Origin: Caloramator sp.
GTDB lineage: Bacteria; Bacillota; Clostridia; Clostridiales; Caloramatoraceae
Reading direction: 5' to 3'
NCBI GenBank assembly: GCA_026418935.1
Contig: JAOAAJ010000092.1
Location: forward strand, 1 to 33,062
DNA length: 33,062 bases
Under the pieces are notes generated by a model. It did not search any database, had not been told where the DNA came from, and worked only from the letters and a program-made list of their open reading frames with translations. Position 1 is the stretch's first letter. Each line of letters opens with the position of its first letter. A program made the position numbers and the translations under genes. This document shows positions 22,957-32,809 of the stretch, piece by piece.

Positions 22957-23808
22957 TTGAATAAAAGAAATTTAATTAGAGGAATTTTATATGCATTTTT
23001 AACACTACTTGCATTAGTTTGCTTAATACCTTTTGCAATGATGATAGTAAATTCAACACGTTCAAATACAGAAATAGTAAGAGGATTTACATTAATTCCT
23101 GGTAAGAGTTTAATTGAAAATTACAAAAATATGATGTATCACATGGATGTTACAGATGGAATATTTAAAGGTATATGGTTGGGATATAAAAATAGCTTTA
23201 TAATTGCTGTATCAGTAACAATATTAAGTGGATATTTTTCAGCATTAACTGCATATGGCTTTTATGCTTTTGATTTCAAGGGTAAGAAAGTATTATTTAC
23301 TTTAATTCTAATTATGATGATGATTCCAAGCCAATTAGGACTACTTGGATTTTATGAGCTAAATAAGGCATTAAAGACATTAGATAGCTATATTCCACTT
23401 ATAGTTCCTTCAATTGCGACACCTTTTACAGTATTCTTTATGCGTCAATATTTAATATCAACAATGCATCCAGCACTACTTGAGGCAGCAAGAATTGATG
23501 GTGCGAATGAAGTAACAATATTCCATAAGATTGTATTACCAATAATGCTGCCAGCTATTGCAACTATGTCAATATTTGCATTTATAGGAGCTTGGAACAA
23601 TTATTTAGTTCCACTAACAATTATTTCTTCACCACATAAATATCCACTACCAGTTCTTATGGGATACTTAAAGGGTGGTAAGGTTTCAGAAAACTTAGGT
23701 TCAATGTATCTTGCAATATCAATGTCAGTTGCTCCAATTATAATTGCATTTATGTTCTTATCAAAATATATAATAAGCAGTATATCTGCAGGTTCTGTTA
23801 AGGAATAA
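22957..23808 (+). CDS. Sugar ABC transporter permease, MalG/UgpE type
   Basis: 283 aa with about six helices and the EAA motif EAARIDGANEVTIFHKIVLPIMLP in the last third. It completes the importer with the upstream permease. Start is TTG at 22957 behind TAAGGAGGTG, which overlaps the stop codon of the upstream gene, so translation is coupled. Membership of the CUT1 oligosaccharide class agrees with the intracellular phosphorylases downstream. Confidence 0.92.
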   Translation: MNKRNLIRGILYAFLTLLALVCLIPFAMMIVNSTRSNTEIVRGFTLIPGKSLIENYKNMMYHMDVTDGIFKGIWLGYKNSFIIAVSVTILSGYFSALTAYGFYAFDFKGKKVLFTLILIMMMIPSQLGLLGFYELNKALKTLDSYIPLIVPSIATPFTVFFMRQYLISTMHPALLEAARIDGANEVTIFHKIVLPIMLPAIATMSIFAFIGAWNNYLVPLTIISSPHKYPLPVLMGYLKGGKVSENLGSMYLAISMSVAPIIIAFMFLSKYIISSISAGSVKE

Positions 23809-23818
23809 AATTTATATA

Positions 23819-23954
23819 ACCTATTAAAAATTTAAATTTTTCTTAGGTTTATCCTCTTTAGTTAAGGTGTTAATACCATAAAAAATGTTGTTTTAGAATT
23901 AAAAGAGGTTGACTTTAAACACTTAATAAATATAGAAGTTTTTATTAAGGGAGG
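23819..23954 (+). promoter_or_regulatory. Two leader hairpins before the long phosphorylase gene
   Basis: The first is ACCTA (23819-23823) with TAGGT (23844-23848) around an AAAAATTTAAATTTTT core; it may be a weak terminator. The second is CTTAATAAA (23922-23930) with TTTATTAAG (23941-23949), a perfect 9-bp stem whose last base begins GGGAGG (23949-23954), the ribosome site. TTGACT (23909-23914), 16 bases and TATAGA (23931-23936) could also be a secondary promoter. Confidence 0.4.
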
Positions 23955-23960
23955 ATAAAT

Positions 23961-26900
23961 ATGAACAATTATTACTTTGATGATAAAAACAGATTTGTAA
24001 TAGAAAACTTTAATAATTCAAAACCCTTTTCAAGCTTTTTGCCAGGTATTGCAGGTGAAAAGGGAATTCCTATGTGGATTTTCTATGTAAATAGAGGGCA
24101 ATGTATTTCAGCCTTTGGTATAAAAAATAAGGATAATCCAATAATGGAATTTTTTCCAGCATATAAGTGCTATCAAAATGTACAAAGCGTTGGTTTTAGA
24201 ACATTTATAAAATTTGATAATGGTAAAGTAGTGTATGAACCATTTTTAAATCCTCGTAGTACTGAAAATGTAGCTCAAAAAATGTATATAGGTATGAATG
24301 AATTAGAAATAGAAGAAGTAAATAATGAAAACGGAATTCAAATAAATGTACTTTATTATATGTTGCCACAGGAAAAGTTAGCTGCACTTGTTAGAAAAGT
24401 TACAATAAAAAATATATCAAATGATAAAAGAAGAATTGAAGTTTTAGATGGTATGCCAGCACTACTTCCTTATGGTGTTAGTGATGGAGGAATGAAGCAG
24501 GTAGGAAATACACTTAAGGCGTGGATGGAAGTATATAATCACGAAGAGGGAACACCAATTTTTAGAATGAGGTCATCATCAGAAGATAGCGTAAATGTAA
24601 CTGAATTTAAAGAGGGTAATTTTTATTTATCATTTAAAAATGTAAATGGAAATAAGGAGTTAATAAGACCAATTGTAGATGCAGATTTGGTATTTGGTAT
24701 GAATACATCTTTAAGCTTTCCAGATGTATTTGCAAACAATACTTTAAAGGATATATTAAGTAGAAAACAAATTACTTCAAATAAAGTTCCTTGTAGTTTT
24801 TCAGCAGCAGAAGTTGAATTAAAAGCTAATGAAGCTATAGAGATATATTCTGTTGTTGGGCATACTTTAGAGGCTTCGGTATTAGAACAATATAAAGATA
24901 AATTCAGCAGTGAAGTATATATAAATAACAAATACTTAGAGGGAAAACAAATTGTTGAGAAAATAACAGATGACATATATACAAAGACATCCTCCAAATT
25001 GTTTGATGAATACTGTAAACAAAGCTATTTAGATAACATATTAAGAGGTGGATATCCTGTAGTCTTTAATAAAGGAGATAAAACTTTTGTTTACTATATG
25101 TATTCAAGAAAACATGGAGATTTAGAAAGAGACTACAACTATTTCTCACTTCAACCAGAGTATTATTCAAGTGGAAATGGAAACTATAGAGATGTAAACC
25201 AAAATAGAAGAAATGATGTCTTCTTTAGACCAGAGGTAAATAGCTACAACATAAAGACCTTTATGAATTTGATTCAAGCAGATGGATATAATCCTCTTGT
25301 TATAAATGGAGTTAAATATAGAGTTAATACAGATGATTTAGCATTTGTTGATGAATTGGTTGAAGAAGGGCATCTTTTAAAGGAGTTTTTAACTAATTCC
25401 TTTACACCAGGTAAGCTATTTACATTTATAGAACAAAAGAATATAAAGCTTAAGGTATCAGAAGAGGAACTTTTATCAAAGATAATGGAAAACGTAGAGG
25501 AAGAAGTTGATGCAGTTCATGGTGAAGGTTTCTGGACTGACCACTGGACATATAATTTAGATTTAATTGAAAACTATTTAGAAGTTTATCCAGACAAAAA
25601 GAGAGATCTACTATTTAATGAATATGACTACACATATTTTGATGATAGTGAAGTTGTACTTCCAAGGGAAAAGAGATATGTATTATCCAATGGTAGAGTA
25701 AGACAGTATAATTCACTCGTACAGGATAAGGAAAAGAAAAAGCTCATTGAAAGTAGAAAAACATATAAAAACTTAATGAGAGTAAACAAAGGTTTAGGAG
25801 AAATATATACAACAAACCTTATTGTTAAATTAATAAACCTTGCTTCTGTAAAATTTGCAACAATGGACCCTTATGGTATGGGAATTGAGATGGAGGCAGG
25901 AAAGCCTGGTTGGTATGATGCATTAAATGGTCTACCAGGACTGTTTGGCTCTTCTGTTGCAGAGGCCTATGAGCTTGTTAGACTATCTAATTTTATAATT
26001 GATGTGCTTAAGGAATATTCAGAGGAACAAATTAAACTGCCAGTTGAAGTTTTTGATTTAATTGAAAAACAAGTAGAGCTTATAGAAGTATATAACAATT
26101 TAGAAGAAGATAGAGATTACAAGCTATGGTCACAAATGTCTGATTTGCGTGAAAGATATAGGGAAGAAGTTAAATTTGGTTTTGAAGGAAGAGAAGTTTC
26201 AGTAAAGGCAGATTTAATTGCTAATAAAATTTTAAAGTTAAAGAATAAGCTTCAAACTGGCTTAGAAAGAGCAAAAGAAGAAAATGGAGGCATTATGCCA
26301 ACATATTTCTATTATGAAGCAGAAGAATATGAGGTTATTGAAGATGGCAATTTGAAAGAAGAAAATGGACAAAAATACGTTAGAGTACTTAAGTTTAAAC
26401 AACATAAAATGCCACTATTTTTAGAGGGTGTAGTTAGAGGATTTAAAATCTATAACGATAAAGAGTTTTTAGCAGATGTTTACAACAAGGTAAGGGAAAG
26501 TGATTTGTTTGATAGAAAATTAAAGATGTATAAAGTTAATGCATCATTAGATAATGAAACAATAGAGATTGGTAGAGCAAGAGCCTTTACACCAGGTTGG
26601 CTTGAAAATGAATCAATATGGCTTCATATGGAATATAAGTATATGCTTGAAATATTAAAGAGCGGTCTTTATAAGGAGTTCTACAATGATTTTAAAAATG
26701 TATTAATTCCATTTATGGACCCAAGTATATACGGCAGAAGCCCACTTGAAAATTCTTCATTTATTGCAAGTAGTGCAAATAGAGATGAAACAATACACGG
26801 AACAGGATTTGTTGCAAGATTAAGTGGTGCAACTGCAGAGCTTTTAAGTATATGGAGACTTATGTTTGTTGGAAAAAATCCATTTACAATGGCAGATGGA

Positions 26901-27170
26901 GCACTAACTTTAAGCTTTAATCCTATTCTACCAGAATGGTTATTTGATGAAGATAACAAAGTTAGCTTCAACTTCTTAGGAAGATGTAGGGTTACTTATC
27001 ACAATCCTTCAAGAAAAAATACCTATGAAATGAACCCTTCAAATCAAAGAATAGTGCTTTACCTATTAGATGGAAGTAGGGTAGAAGTATCAGGAAATGT
27101 AATAGAAGAAGAATATGCAATAAAAGTAAGAGAGGGAAAAGTAAACAAAATAGATGTTTATCTACAATAA
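23961..27170 (+). CDS. Long beta-glucooligosaccharide phosphorylase (GH94/GH149/GH161 clan)
   Basis: 1069 aa, no signal peptide, so cytoplasmic. The N-terminal third is a beta-sandwich region and the rest an (alpha/alpha)6 barrel, as in inverting phosphorylases of this clan. Landmarks are FWTDHWTYNLDLIENYLEVYP (about 523-543), GKPGWYDALNGLPGLFGSS (about 647-665, whose Asp sits where the catalytic acid is expected) and ANRDETIHGTGFVARLSGATAELL. It would release glucose 1-phosphate from imported oligosaccharides. The length fits 1,2-beta-oligoglucan phosphorylase (GH94) and the beta-1,3-glucan phosphorylases (GH149, GH161). The nearby laminaribiose-phosphorylase-like gene favours beta-1,3. The family number needs a profile search. 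Confidence 0.75.
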   Translation: MNNYYFDDKNRFVIENFNNSKPFSSFLPGIAGEKGIPMWIFYVNRGQCISAFGIKNKDNPIMEFFPAYKCYQNVQSVGFRTFIKFDNGKVVYEPFLNPRSTENVAQKMYIGMNELEIEEVNNENGIQINVLYYMLPQEKLAALVRKVTIKNISNDKRRIEVLDGMPALLPYGVSDGGMKQVGNTLKAWMEVYNHEEGTPIFRMRSSSEDSVNVTEFKEGNFYLSFKNVNGNKELIRPIVDADLVFGMNTSLSFPDVFANNTLKDILSRKQITSNKVPCSFSAAEVELKANEAIEIYSVVGHTLEASVLEQYKDKFSSEVYINNKYLEGKQIVEKITDDIYTKTSSKLFDEYCKQSYLDNILRGGYPVVFNKGDKTFVYYMYSRKHGDLERDYNYFSLQPEYYSSGNGNYRDVNQNRRNDVFFRPEVNSYNIKTFMNLIQADGYNPLVINGVKYRVNTDDLAFVDELVEEGHLLKEFLTNSFTPGKLFTFIEQKNIKLKVSEEELLSKIMENVEEEVDAVHGEGFWTDHWTYNLDLIENYLEVYPDKKRDLLFNEYDYTYFDDSEVVLPREKRYVLSNGRVRQYNSLVQDKEKKKLIESRKTYKNLMRVNKGLGEIYTTNLIVKLINLASVKFATMDPYGMGIEMEAGKPGWYDALNGLPGLFGSSVAEAYELVRLSNFIIDVLKEYSEEQIKLPVEVFDLIEKQVELIEVYNNLEEDRDYKLWSQMSDLRERYREEVKFGFEGREVSVKADLIANKILKLKNKLQTGLERAKEENGGIMPTYFYYEAEEYEVIEDGNLKEENGQKYVRVLKFKQHKMPLFLEGVVRGFKIYNDKEFLADVYNKVRESDLFDRKLKMYKVNASLDNETIEIGRARAFTPGWLENESIWLHMEYKYMLEILKSGLYKEFYNDFKNVLIPFMDPSIYGRSPLENSSFIASSANRDETIHGTGFVARLSGATAELLSIWRLMFVGKNPFTMADGALTLSFNPILPEWLFDEDNKVSFNFLGRCRVTYHNPSRKNTYEMNPSNQRIVLYLLDGSRVEVSGNVIEEEYAIKVREGKVNKIDVYLQ

Positions 27171-27189
27171 ACCTATTATGGAGGTAAAA

Positions 27190-28527
27190 ATGAAAAGGGA
27201 GCTTAAAGTTTATCTAACAGCAAGGGATACTCAAGATAGGTTAACTTTTAAAGGGACTAAAGCATTAGAATTAAATGAAGCTTGTGATAAAGCTATTGAG
27301 GTTTTTGAGGATGAAACATACCAAACTATTGAAGGATTTGGTGGAGCTTTTACTGAAGCGGCTGCATATAACTTTTATAAATTAGGAGAAGAAAATAGAA
27401 AAGAAATACTAAAGGCATATTTTAGTGATGAAGAGGGAAACGGATATAACCTTTGTAGAACCCATATAAACAGCTGTGACTTTTCATTGGGTAACTACGA
27501 TTATGTAGAAGAGTATGATGTTGAACTTAAGAGTTTTAATATTGAAAGAGAAAGAAAATATGTTATTCCATTTATAAAAGAGGCAAAATCAATTTCTAAG
27601 GAGGAGATTAAAATATTTTCTTCTCCTTGGAGCCCACCTGCTTGGATGAAGACAAACGGTGAAATGAACAACGGTGGTAAGCTAAAGGATGAGTATAGGG
27701 ACGTTTGGGCTCTCTACTTTTCAAAATATATAAAGGCAATGAAGCAGGAAGGAATAGATATTTGGGGAATAACAGTTCAAAATGAACCAGAGGCTACTCA
27801 AGTTTGGGATTCTTGTAGATATACAGCAGAAGAAGAGAGGGACTTTGTAAAATACCATTTAGGTCCTACTCTAAAAAGAGAAGGTTTAGAGAATATAAAT
27901 ATTATTGTTTGGGACCACAATAGAGACCTATTGTACGAAAGAGCAAAGGTTATTTTATCTGATAAAGAGGCATCAAAATATATTTGGGGTATTGGATTCC
28001 ATTGGTATTCAGGAGACCAATTTGAGAATCTTGAAAAAACGCATAGGGATTTCCCAGATAAAAAACTTTTATTTACAGAAGGATGCCAAGAGGGTGGAGT
28101 AAAATTAGGAGACTGGAATGTTGGTGAAAGGTATGGCCACAATATAATAGGAGATTTAAATAACCATACTGTCGGTTGGGTTGACTGGAACTTAATATTA
28201 GATACAAAGGGAGGACCTAACCACGTTGGTAATTACTGCGATGCTCCAATTATTGTAGATACAGAAAACGATAGAGTATATTATCAAAGTTCCTACTATT
28301 ATATAGGTCATTTCAGTAGATTTATAAAAAGAGGGGCAAAAAGAATAGGATTTGCTAATCCTTATGAAAATTTAGAGATTGCAGCATTTAAAAATATAGA
28401 TGGTTCAATTATAGTCGTAGTTATGAATAAATCTGATGAAGATGTTGATTTTAAACTTAAAATAGATGATAGGTCAGTACAATATAAGAGCATTAAACAT
28501 TCAATAATGACACTTATAATGGAGTAA
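27190..28527 (+). CDS. Intracellular GH30 beta-glycosidase
   Basis: 445 aa from ATG 27190. GH30 retaining enzyme with acid/base Glu199 in TVQNEPEA and nucleophile Glu297 in LFTEGCQEGG. FGGAFTEAAAY and SSPWSPPAWMKTNG are family hallmarks, and a small C-terminal beta domain follows. There is no signal peptide, unlike secreted glucanases, so it acts on imported chains. GH30 members cut beta-1,6-glucosidic bonds or glucosylceramide; here a beta-1,6 side-branch or gentiobiose activity is plausible. An in-frame ATG at 27154 overlaps the phosphorylase end and lacks a ribosome site, while GGAGG at 27180-27184 serves 27190. Confidence 0.87.
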   Translation: MKRELKVYLTARDTQDRLTFKGTKALELNEACDKAIEVFEDETYQTIEGFGGAFTEAAAYNFYKLGEENRKEILKAYFSDEEGNGYNLCRTHINSCDFSLGNYDYVEEYDVELKSFNIERERKYVIPFIKEAKSISKEEIKIFSSPWSPPAWMKTNGEMNNGGKLKDEYRDVWALYFSKYIKAMKQEGIDIWGITVQNEPEATQVWDSCRYTAEEERDFVKYHLGPTLKREGLENINIIVWDHNRDLLYERAKVILSDKEASKYIWGIGFHWYSGDQFENLEKTHRDFPDKKLLFTEGCQEGGVKLGDWNVGERYGHNIIGDLNNHTVGWVDWNLILDTKGGPNHVGNYCDAPIIVDTENDRVYYQSSYYYIGHFSRFIKRGAKRIGFANPYENLEIAAFKNIDGSIIVVVMNKSDEDVDFKLKIDDRSVQYKSIKHSIMTLIME

Positions 28528-28540
28528 AATATTATTTTTA

Positions 28541-28571
28541 GGCAAGTAACCATCTGTATGAGTTACTTGCC
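28541..28571 (+). repeat. Inverted repeat between GH30 and GH1 genes
   Basis: GGCAAGTAAC (28541-28550) pairs perfectly with GTTACTTGCC (28562-28571), loop of 11 bases. The T-run after it is weak (AAATTTATAA). It is probably a processing, stabilising or partial termination hairpin within the operon. Confidence 0.65.
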
Positions 28572-28601
28572 AAATTTATAATGGAGTAATTGGAGGTAAG
28601 T

Positions 28602-29948
28602 ATGAACAAATATAGTTTTCCCAAGGATTTTATATGGGGAGTAGCAACATCCTCATATCAAATTGAAGGTGCCTACAATGAAGATGGTAAAGGAGAAAAT
28701 ATATGGGATAGGTTTACTTCTATTCCAGGTAATATATATAAAAACCATAATGGAAATGTAGCCTGTGATCATTATCACTTATATGAAAAGGATATTGAGA
28801 TATTAGAACAATTGGGCATTAAAAACTATAGACTTTCAATATCTTGGGCAAGAATATTCCCAAAGGGATATGGAGAGGTAAATAAAAAAGGAGTGGAGTT
28901 TTATAAAAAACTTATAAACAAATTAGTAAGTAGAGGAATACAGCCAGCAGTAACTCTATACCATTGGGATTTGCCGCAACATCTTCAAGATATGGGAGGA
29001 TGGGCAAACAGAAAGGTAGTAGATTATTTTGTTGAATATGCAGAGTTTATGTTTAAGGAATTTGGTGATTTAGTTCCTATATGGATAACACATAATGAAC
29101 CTTGGGTAGTCTCAATGTTAGGTTATGCTTGGGGTATACATGCACCAGGTATTAAGGATTATAAAATGGCATTACAAGTTGCACATAATGTACTTTTATC
29201 ACACGGAAAAGTTGTAAGGCTCTATAGAAGTATGAATTTAAAAGGAAAGATAGGAATTACTTTAAACCTATTAACTTCATATCCTTTTACATCTGATGAA
29301 AAGGATGTATTAGCAGCAAAAATAAACGATGGATTTGTTAATAGATGGTTTTTAGATCCTGTATTAAAGGGAAAATATCCTGAAGATATGGTTGAGTTAT
29401 ATAGAGAACAAAATATTCTTCCAGAACTTCCTGAAGATGATATGGAGATTATTAATGAAAAAATAGACTTTTTAGGTATAAATTATTATACAAGAAGTGT
29501 TGTAAAATATGATGAAACAGCTTATCCATTAAAGTCTTCAGCTGTAGATTTAGATAATCCAAAAACTGATATGGGATGGGAAATATATCCTAAAGGTTTA
29601 TATGATATGCTTATTTATCTGCATAAAAACTATGATGGAATAAACATAATGATTACTGAAAATGGAGCTGCATTTAATGATATAGTTAACTCAAAGGGTA
29701 GGGTAGTAGATGATTATAGAATTCATTATCTTTATGAACATTTAAAAGAAGTGCATAGAGCGATTTCTGATGGAGTAAATCTTAAGGGATACTATCTGTG
29801 GTCATTTTTAGATAACTTTGAATGGGCTGAAGGCTATGCAAAAAGGTTTGGTATTGTATATGTAGATTACAATAATCAAAACAGAATTATAAAGGACAGT
29901 GGATATTGGTATAGAGAAGTTATAAAAAATAATGTATTAAGTGAATGA
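28602..29948 (+). CDS. GH1 beta-glucosidase
   Basis: 448 aa, no signal peptide. GH1 retaining enzyme with acid/base Glu166 in THNEPW and nucleophile Glu353 in ITENGAA. The N-terminal FPKDFIWGVATSSYQIEGAYNEDGKG is the family signature, and WSFLDNFEWAEGYAKRFGIVYVD closes the active site. That end lacks the Ser/Lys/Tyr pattern of 6-phospho-beta-glucosidases, so the substrate is an unphosphorylated glucoside, in agreement with ABC import. ATG 28602 follows GGAGG at 28592-28596. It would finish short products such as gentiobiose, cellobiose or sophorose. Confidence 0.93.
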   Translation: MNKYSFPKDFIWGVATSSYQIEGAYNEDGKGENIWDRFTSIPGNIYKNHNGNVACDHYHLYEKDIEILEQLGIKNYRLSISWARIFPKGYGEVNKKGVEFYKKLINKLVSRGIQPAVTLYHWDLPQHLQDMGGWANRKVVDYFVEYAEFMFKEFGDLVPIWITHNEPWVVSMLGYAWGIHAPGIKDYKMALQVAHNVLLSHGKVVRLYRSMNLKGKIGITLNLLTSYPFTSDEKDVLAAKINDGFVNRWFLDPVLKGKYPEDMVELYREQNILPELPEDDMEIINEKIDFLGINYYTRSVVKYDETAYPLKSSAVDLDNPKTDMGWEIYPKGLYDMLIYLHKNYDGINIMITENGAAFNDIVNSKGRVVDDYRIHYLYEHLKEVHRAISDGVNLKGYYLWSFLDNFEWAEGYAKRFGIVYVDYNNQNRIIKDSGYWYREVIKNNVLSE

Positions 29949-30008
29949 GTCGGATTTAAATAAATAATAATTTGAACGGAATTTAAATTAAAAAGGAGGT
30001 TGATTGTT

Positions 30009-32747
30009 TTGGATAAAGTTAAAGCTTGGGAGTTTATAAATGAAAACGGAGAGTTTGAACTTGAAAATCCTCAAAAAAACAGTTATCTATATTTTCCTAT
30101 TGCAAATGAAGCGGGTATAATGTCATCCATTACACCAACGTTAAATGGAGATATAAAGTCAGGTCAGAATACATTTCTTTTGCTTCCTGTATCAGTTGAG
30201 GATTTGCATAATACAAGAAGCTCAAGAAACTTTTGGATTAATATTGAGGGGTATGGCCCTTGGTCTGTGAGTGGAAACTCACCAATGCAGATAGGTTATA
30301 CTTTTCAAGAAAATTCCCCAGAAAAAGTGAAGTTAGAAGCAGGCTTTTTATGGCACAAGATAATAAGAGAGAATAGAGAGTTAGGAATAAAGGCAGAGGT
30401 TTTAAACTTTGCACCTGTTGATAATCATAAGGTTGAATTGATGAAGGTTAGTATTACAAACACAGGAGAAGATACTAAAACAATAGTACCTACTGCAGCA
30501 ATTCCTATATATGGACGTTCAGCAGATAATTTAAGGGATCACAGACATGTTACATCACTTCTTCATAGAATTAAAACAACTGATAATGGTGTATTAGTAA
30601 AACCAACACTTTCATTTGATGAAAGAGGGCATAAAACTAATAATGTAATATATTCAATACTTGGTGTAGAAGATAATGGAGATAATCCAATTGGATTTTT
30701 CCCAGAGGTTGAAGAATTTATTGGTGAAGGTGGAAATTTAGAGTGCCCTGAGGCTGTGTTCTGTAATAAAAAGCCTTACTGTAAATCAGGTGAAATGCTT
30801 GAGGGATATGAAGCAATAGGTGCCATAAGATTTAAAGAAGTAGAACTTTCAAAGGGTGAAACTAAAACATTTATTGTTATGATGGCTATAAATGAAGATG
30901 GTAATGAAAAGGAAAATGAAGTGCTTATAAGTAAGTATGGAAGCGTTGACAAGATTGATAAGGCTTTAGATGAATGTAAAAAATATTGGGACAATAAATT
31001 AAGCAGACCAGAATTTAAAACTGGTGATGAAAAATTTGATAAATGGATGAAGTGGATTAATCTACAGCCTATTTTAAGAAGAATATATGGATGTTCATTT
31101 TTACCACATCACGATTACGGAAGAGGTGGAAGAGGCTGGAGAGATTTGTGGCAGGATTGCCTTGCACTTCTTATGATGGAGCCAGATGAAGTTAGAAAAC
31201 TTCTTTATAATAACTATGCTGGTGTAAGAATAGATGGAAGTAATGCTACTATAATTGGCTCAAAACCTGGTGAGTTTATTGCTGATAGAAACAATATAGC
31301 AAGAATATGGATGGACCATGGTGCATGGCCTTTCCTTACAACTAAATTATATTTAGATTTAAGTGGAGATTTAAACTTCTTATTAGAAGAACAGGAATAT
31401 TTCAAGGATAGGCTTGCCAGCAGATGTACTGATTATGATGAGACTTGGACAATAGAAGAAGGAAATAAGCTAAAAACATTTGATGGAGAAATTTATAAAG
31501 GAACTATATTAGAACATATTTTAATACAACATCTTACTCCATTTTTTAATGTTGGTATGCATAACAATATTAAACTTGAAGGTGCAGATTGGAATGATGG
31601 TTTAGATATGGCACCTGAAAAGGGAGAAAGTGTTGCATTTACGGCTCTATATGGAAGTAATTTAATTGAATTTGCAAAACTTTTAAGAGAACTTAAGGAA
31701 AGATACTCAATTGAAGAGATAGATTTAGCTGAAGAGATGATAGTACTACTTGATTCATTAAATTTTCCTATAAATTATGATTCTGTAGAAGAAAAGGTTG
31801 ATTTATTAAAGAAATATTTTAATAGCTGCAAAAGAAAAATATCAGGAAGAAAAGTTAAGGTTTCAACTGATGCCCTTATAAAGGATTTAGAAAGAAAGGG
31901 AAATTGGATAATTAATCATATTAGAAATAACGAGTGGATTAAAAATTCTGAAGGTTATGAGTGGTTTAATGGCTACTATGATAATTCAGGAAATAGAGTA
32001 GAAGGCGATAATGCAAATGGAACAAGAATGAATTTAACAAGCCAAGTATTTACTACAATGGGTGGAGCAGCTACAGATGAACAGATTGAAAAAATTATAG
32101 AATCTGCAAACAAATATCTAAAAGATGAAAAAGTAGGCGGATATAGATTAAATACTAACTACCATGAAGTAAAAAAGGATTTAGGAAGACTGTTTGGTTT
32201 TGCCTTTGGACATAAGGAAAATGGTGCAATGTTCAGCCATATGTCAGTAATGTATGGAAATGCTCTTTATAAGAGAGGGTTTGTAGAGGCAGGATTTGAG
32301 GTAATTAATTCAATATACTCTCAATGCATGAATTTTGAAAAGAGCAGAATTTACCCTGGCATACCAGAGTATATAAACGAAAAGGGAAGGGGTATGTATC
32401 ATTACCTTACAGGCTCAGCAAGCTGGTTGTTATTAACTGTGCTTACAGAGATGTTTGGAGTTAAGGGTGAACTTGGAGATTTAGTAATAGAACCTAAATT
32501 AATTGCAAAACAGTTTGATAATGAAGGTAGAGCTTCTGTAACTGCACTATTTGCACAAAGAAGTATAAGGGTTCAATACATTAATAACAATAAACAAAAT
32601 TACGGAGAATACAAAATATTATCTGTAAGCATAAATGGAAACAAAGTAGAATGTAATATATTCCAAAATAGAGCAGTAATATCAAGAAGCATAATAGAAG
32701 CATTAGATGCGGATAAGATACATGAAATAGTTGTAGAGCTTGGTTGA
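30009..32747 (+). CDS. GH94 phosphorylase, laminaribiose-phosphorylase-like
   Basis: 912 aa from TTG 30009 (GGAGG 9 bases upstream; an in-frame TTG at 30000 abuts the ribosome site). Inverting GH94 phosphorylase, cytoplasmic. Landmarks are YFPIANEAGIMSSITPTLNG at the N-terminus, GRGGRGWRDLWQD (about 371-383) in the phosphate/sugar site, and GADWNDGLDMAPEKGES with the catalytic acid Asp at about 530. The length matches laminaribiose phosphorylases (about 910 aa) rather than cellobiose phosphorylases (about 810). It would split laminaribiose or a related disaccharide into glucose and glucose 1-phosphate. The exact linkage is inferred. Confidence 0.85.
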   Translation: MDKVKAWEFINENGEFELENPQKNSYLYFPIANEAGIMSSITPTLNGDIKSGQNTFLLLPVSVEDLHNTRSSRNFWINIEGYGPWSVSGNSPMQIGYTFQENSPEKVKLEAGFLWHKIIRENRELGIKAEVLNFAPVDNHKVELMKVSITNTGEDTKTIVPTAAIPIYGRSADNLRDHRHVTSLLHRIKTTDNGVLVKPTLSFDERGHKTNNVIYSILGVEDNGDNPIGFFPEVEEFIGEGGNLECPEAVFCNKKPYCKSGEMLEGYEAIGAIRFKEVELSKGETKTFIVMMAINEDGNEKENEVLISKYGSVDKIDKALDECKKYWDNKLSRPEFKTGDEKFDKWMKWINLQPILRRIYGCSFLPHHDYGRGGRGWRDLWQDCLALLMMEPDEVRKLLYNNYAGVRIDGSNATIIGSKPGEFIADRNNIARIWMDHGAWPFLTTKLYLDLSGDLNFLLEEQEYFKDRLASRCTDYDETWTIEEGNKLKTFDGEIYKGTILEHILIQHLTPFFNVGMHNNIKLEGADWNDGLDMAPEKGESVAFTALYGSNLIEFAKLLRELKERYSIEEIDLAEEMIVLLDSLNFPINYDSVEEKVDLLKKYFNSCKRKISGRKVKVSTDALIKDLERKGNWIINHIRNNEWIKNSEGYEWFNGYYDNSGNRVEGDNANGTRMNLTSQVFTTMGGAATDEQIEKIIESANKYLKDEKVGGYRLNTNYHEVKKDLGRLFGFAFGHKENGAMFSHMSVMYGNALYKRGFVEAGFEVINSIYSQCMNFEKSRIYPGIPEYINEKGRGMYHYLTGSASWLLLTVLTEMFGVKGELGDLVIEPKLIAKQFDNEGRASVTALFAQRSIRVQYINNNKQNYGEYKILSVSINGNKVECNIFQNRAVISRSIIEALDADKIHEIVVELG

Positions 32748-32771
32748 TTTAAAGACTATTAATAATTTGTT

Positions 32772-32809
32772 AGGGCGGGTATTCGAATAGAATTCCTGTC
32801 CTTTCTTGA
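32772..32809 (+). terminator. Terminator of the beta-glucan operon
   Basis: AGGGCGGGTATTC (32772-32784) pairs with GAATTCCTGTCCT (32790-32802) with two G-U pairs and one mismatch, followed by TTCTT. The T-run is imperfect but the position after the last gene fits. Confidence 0.65.
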
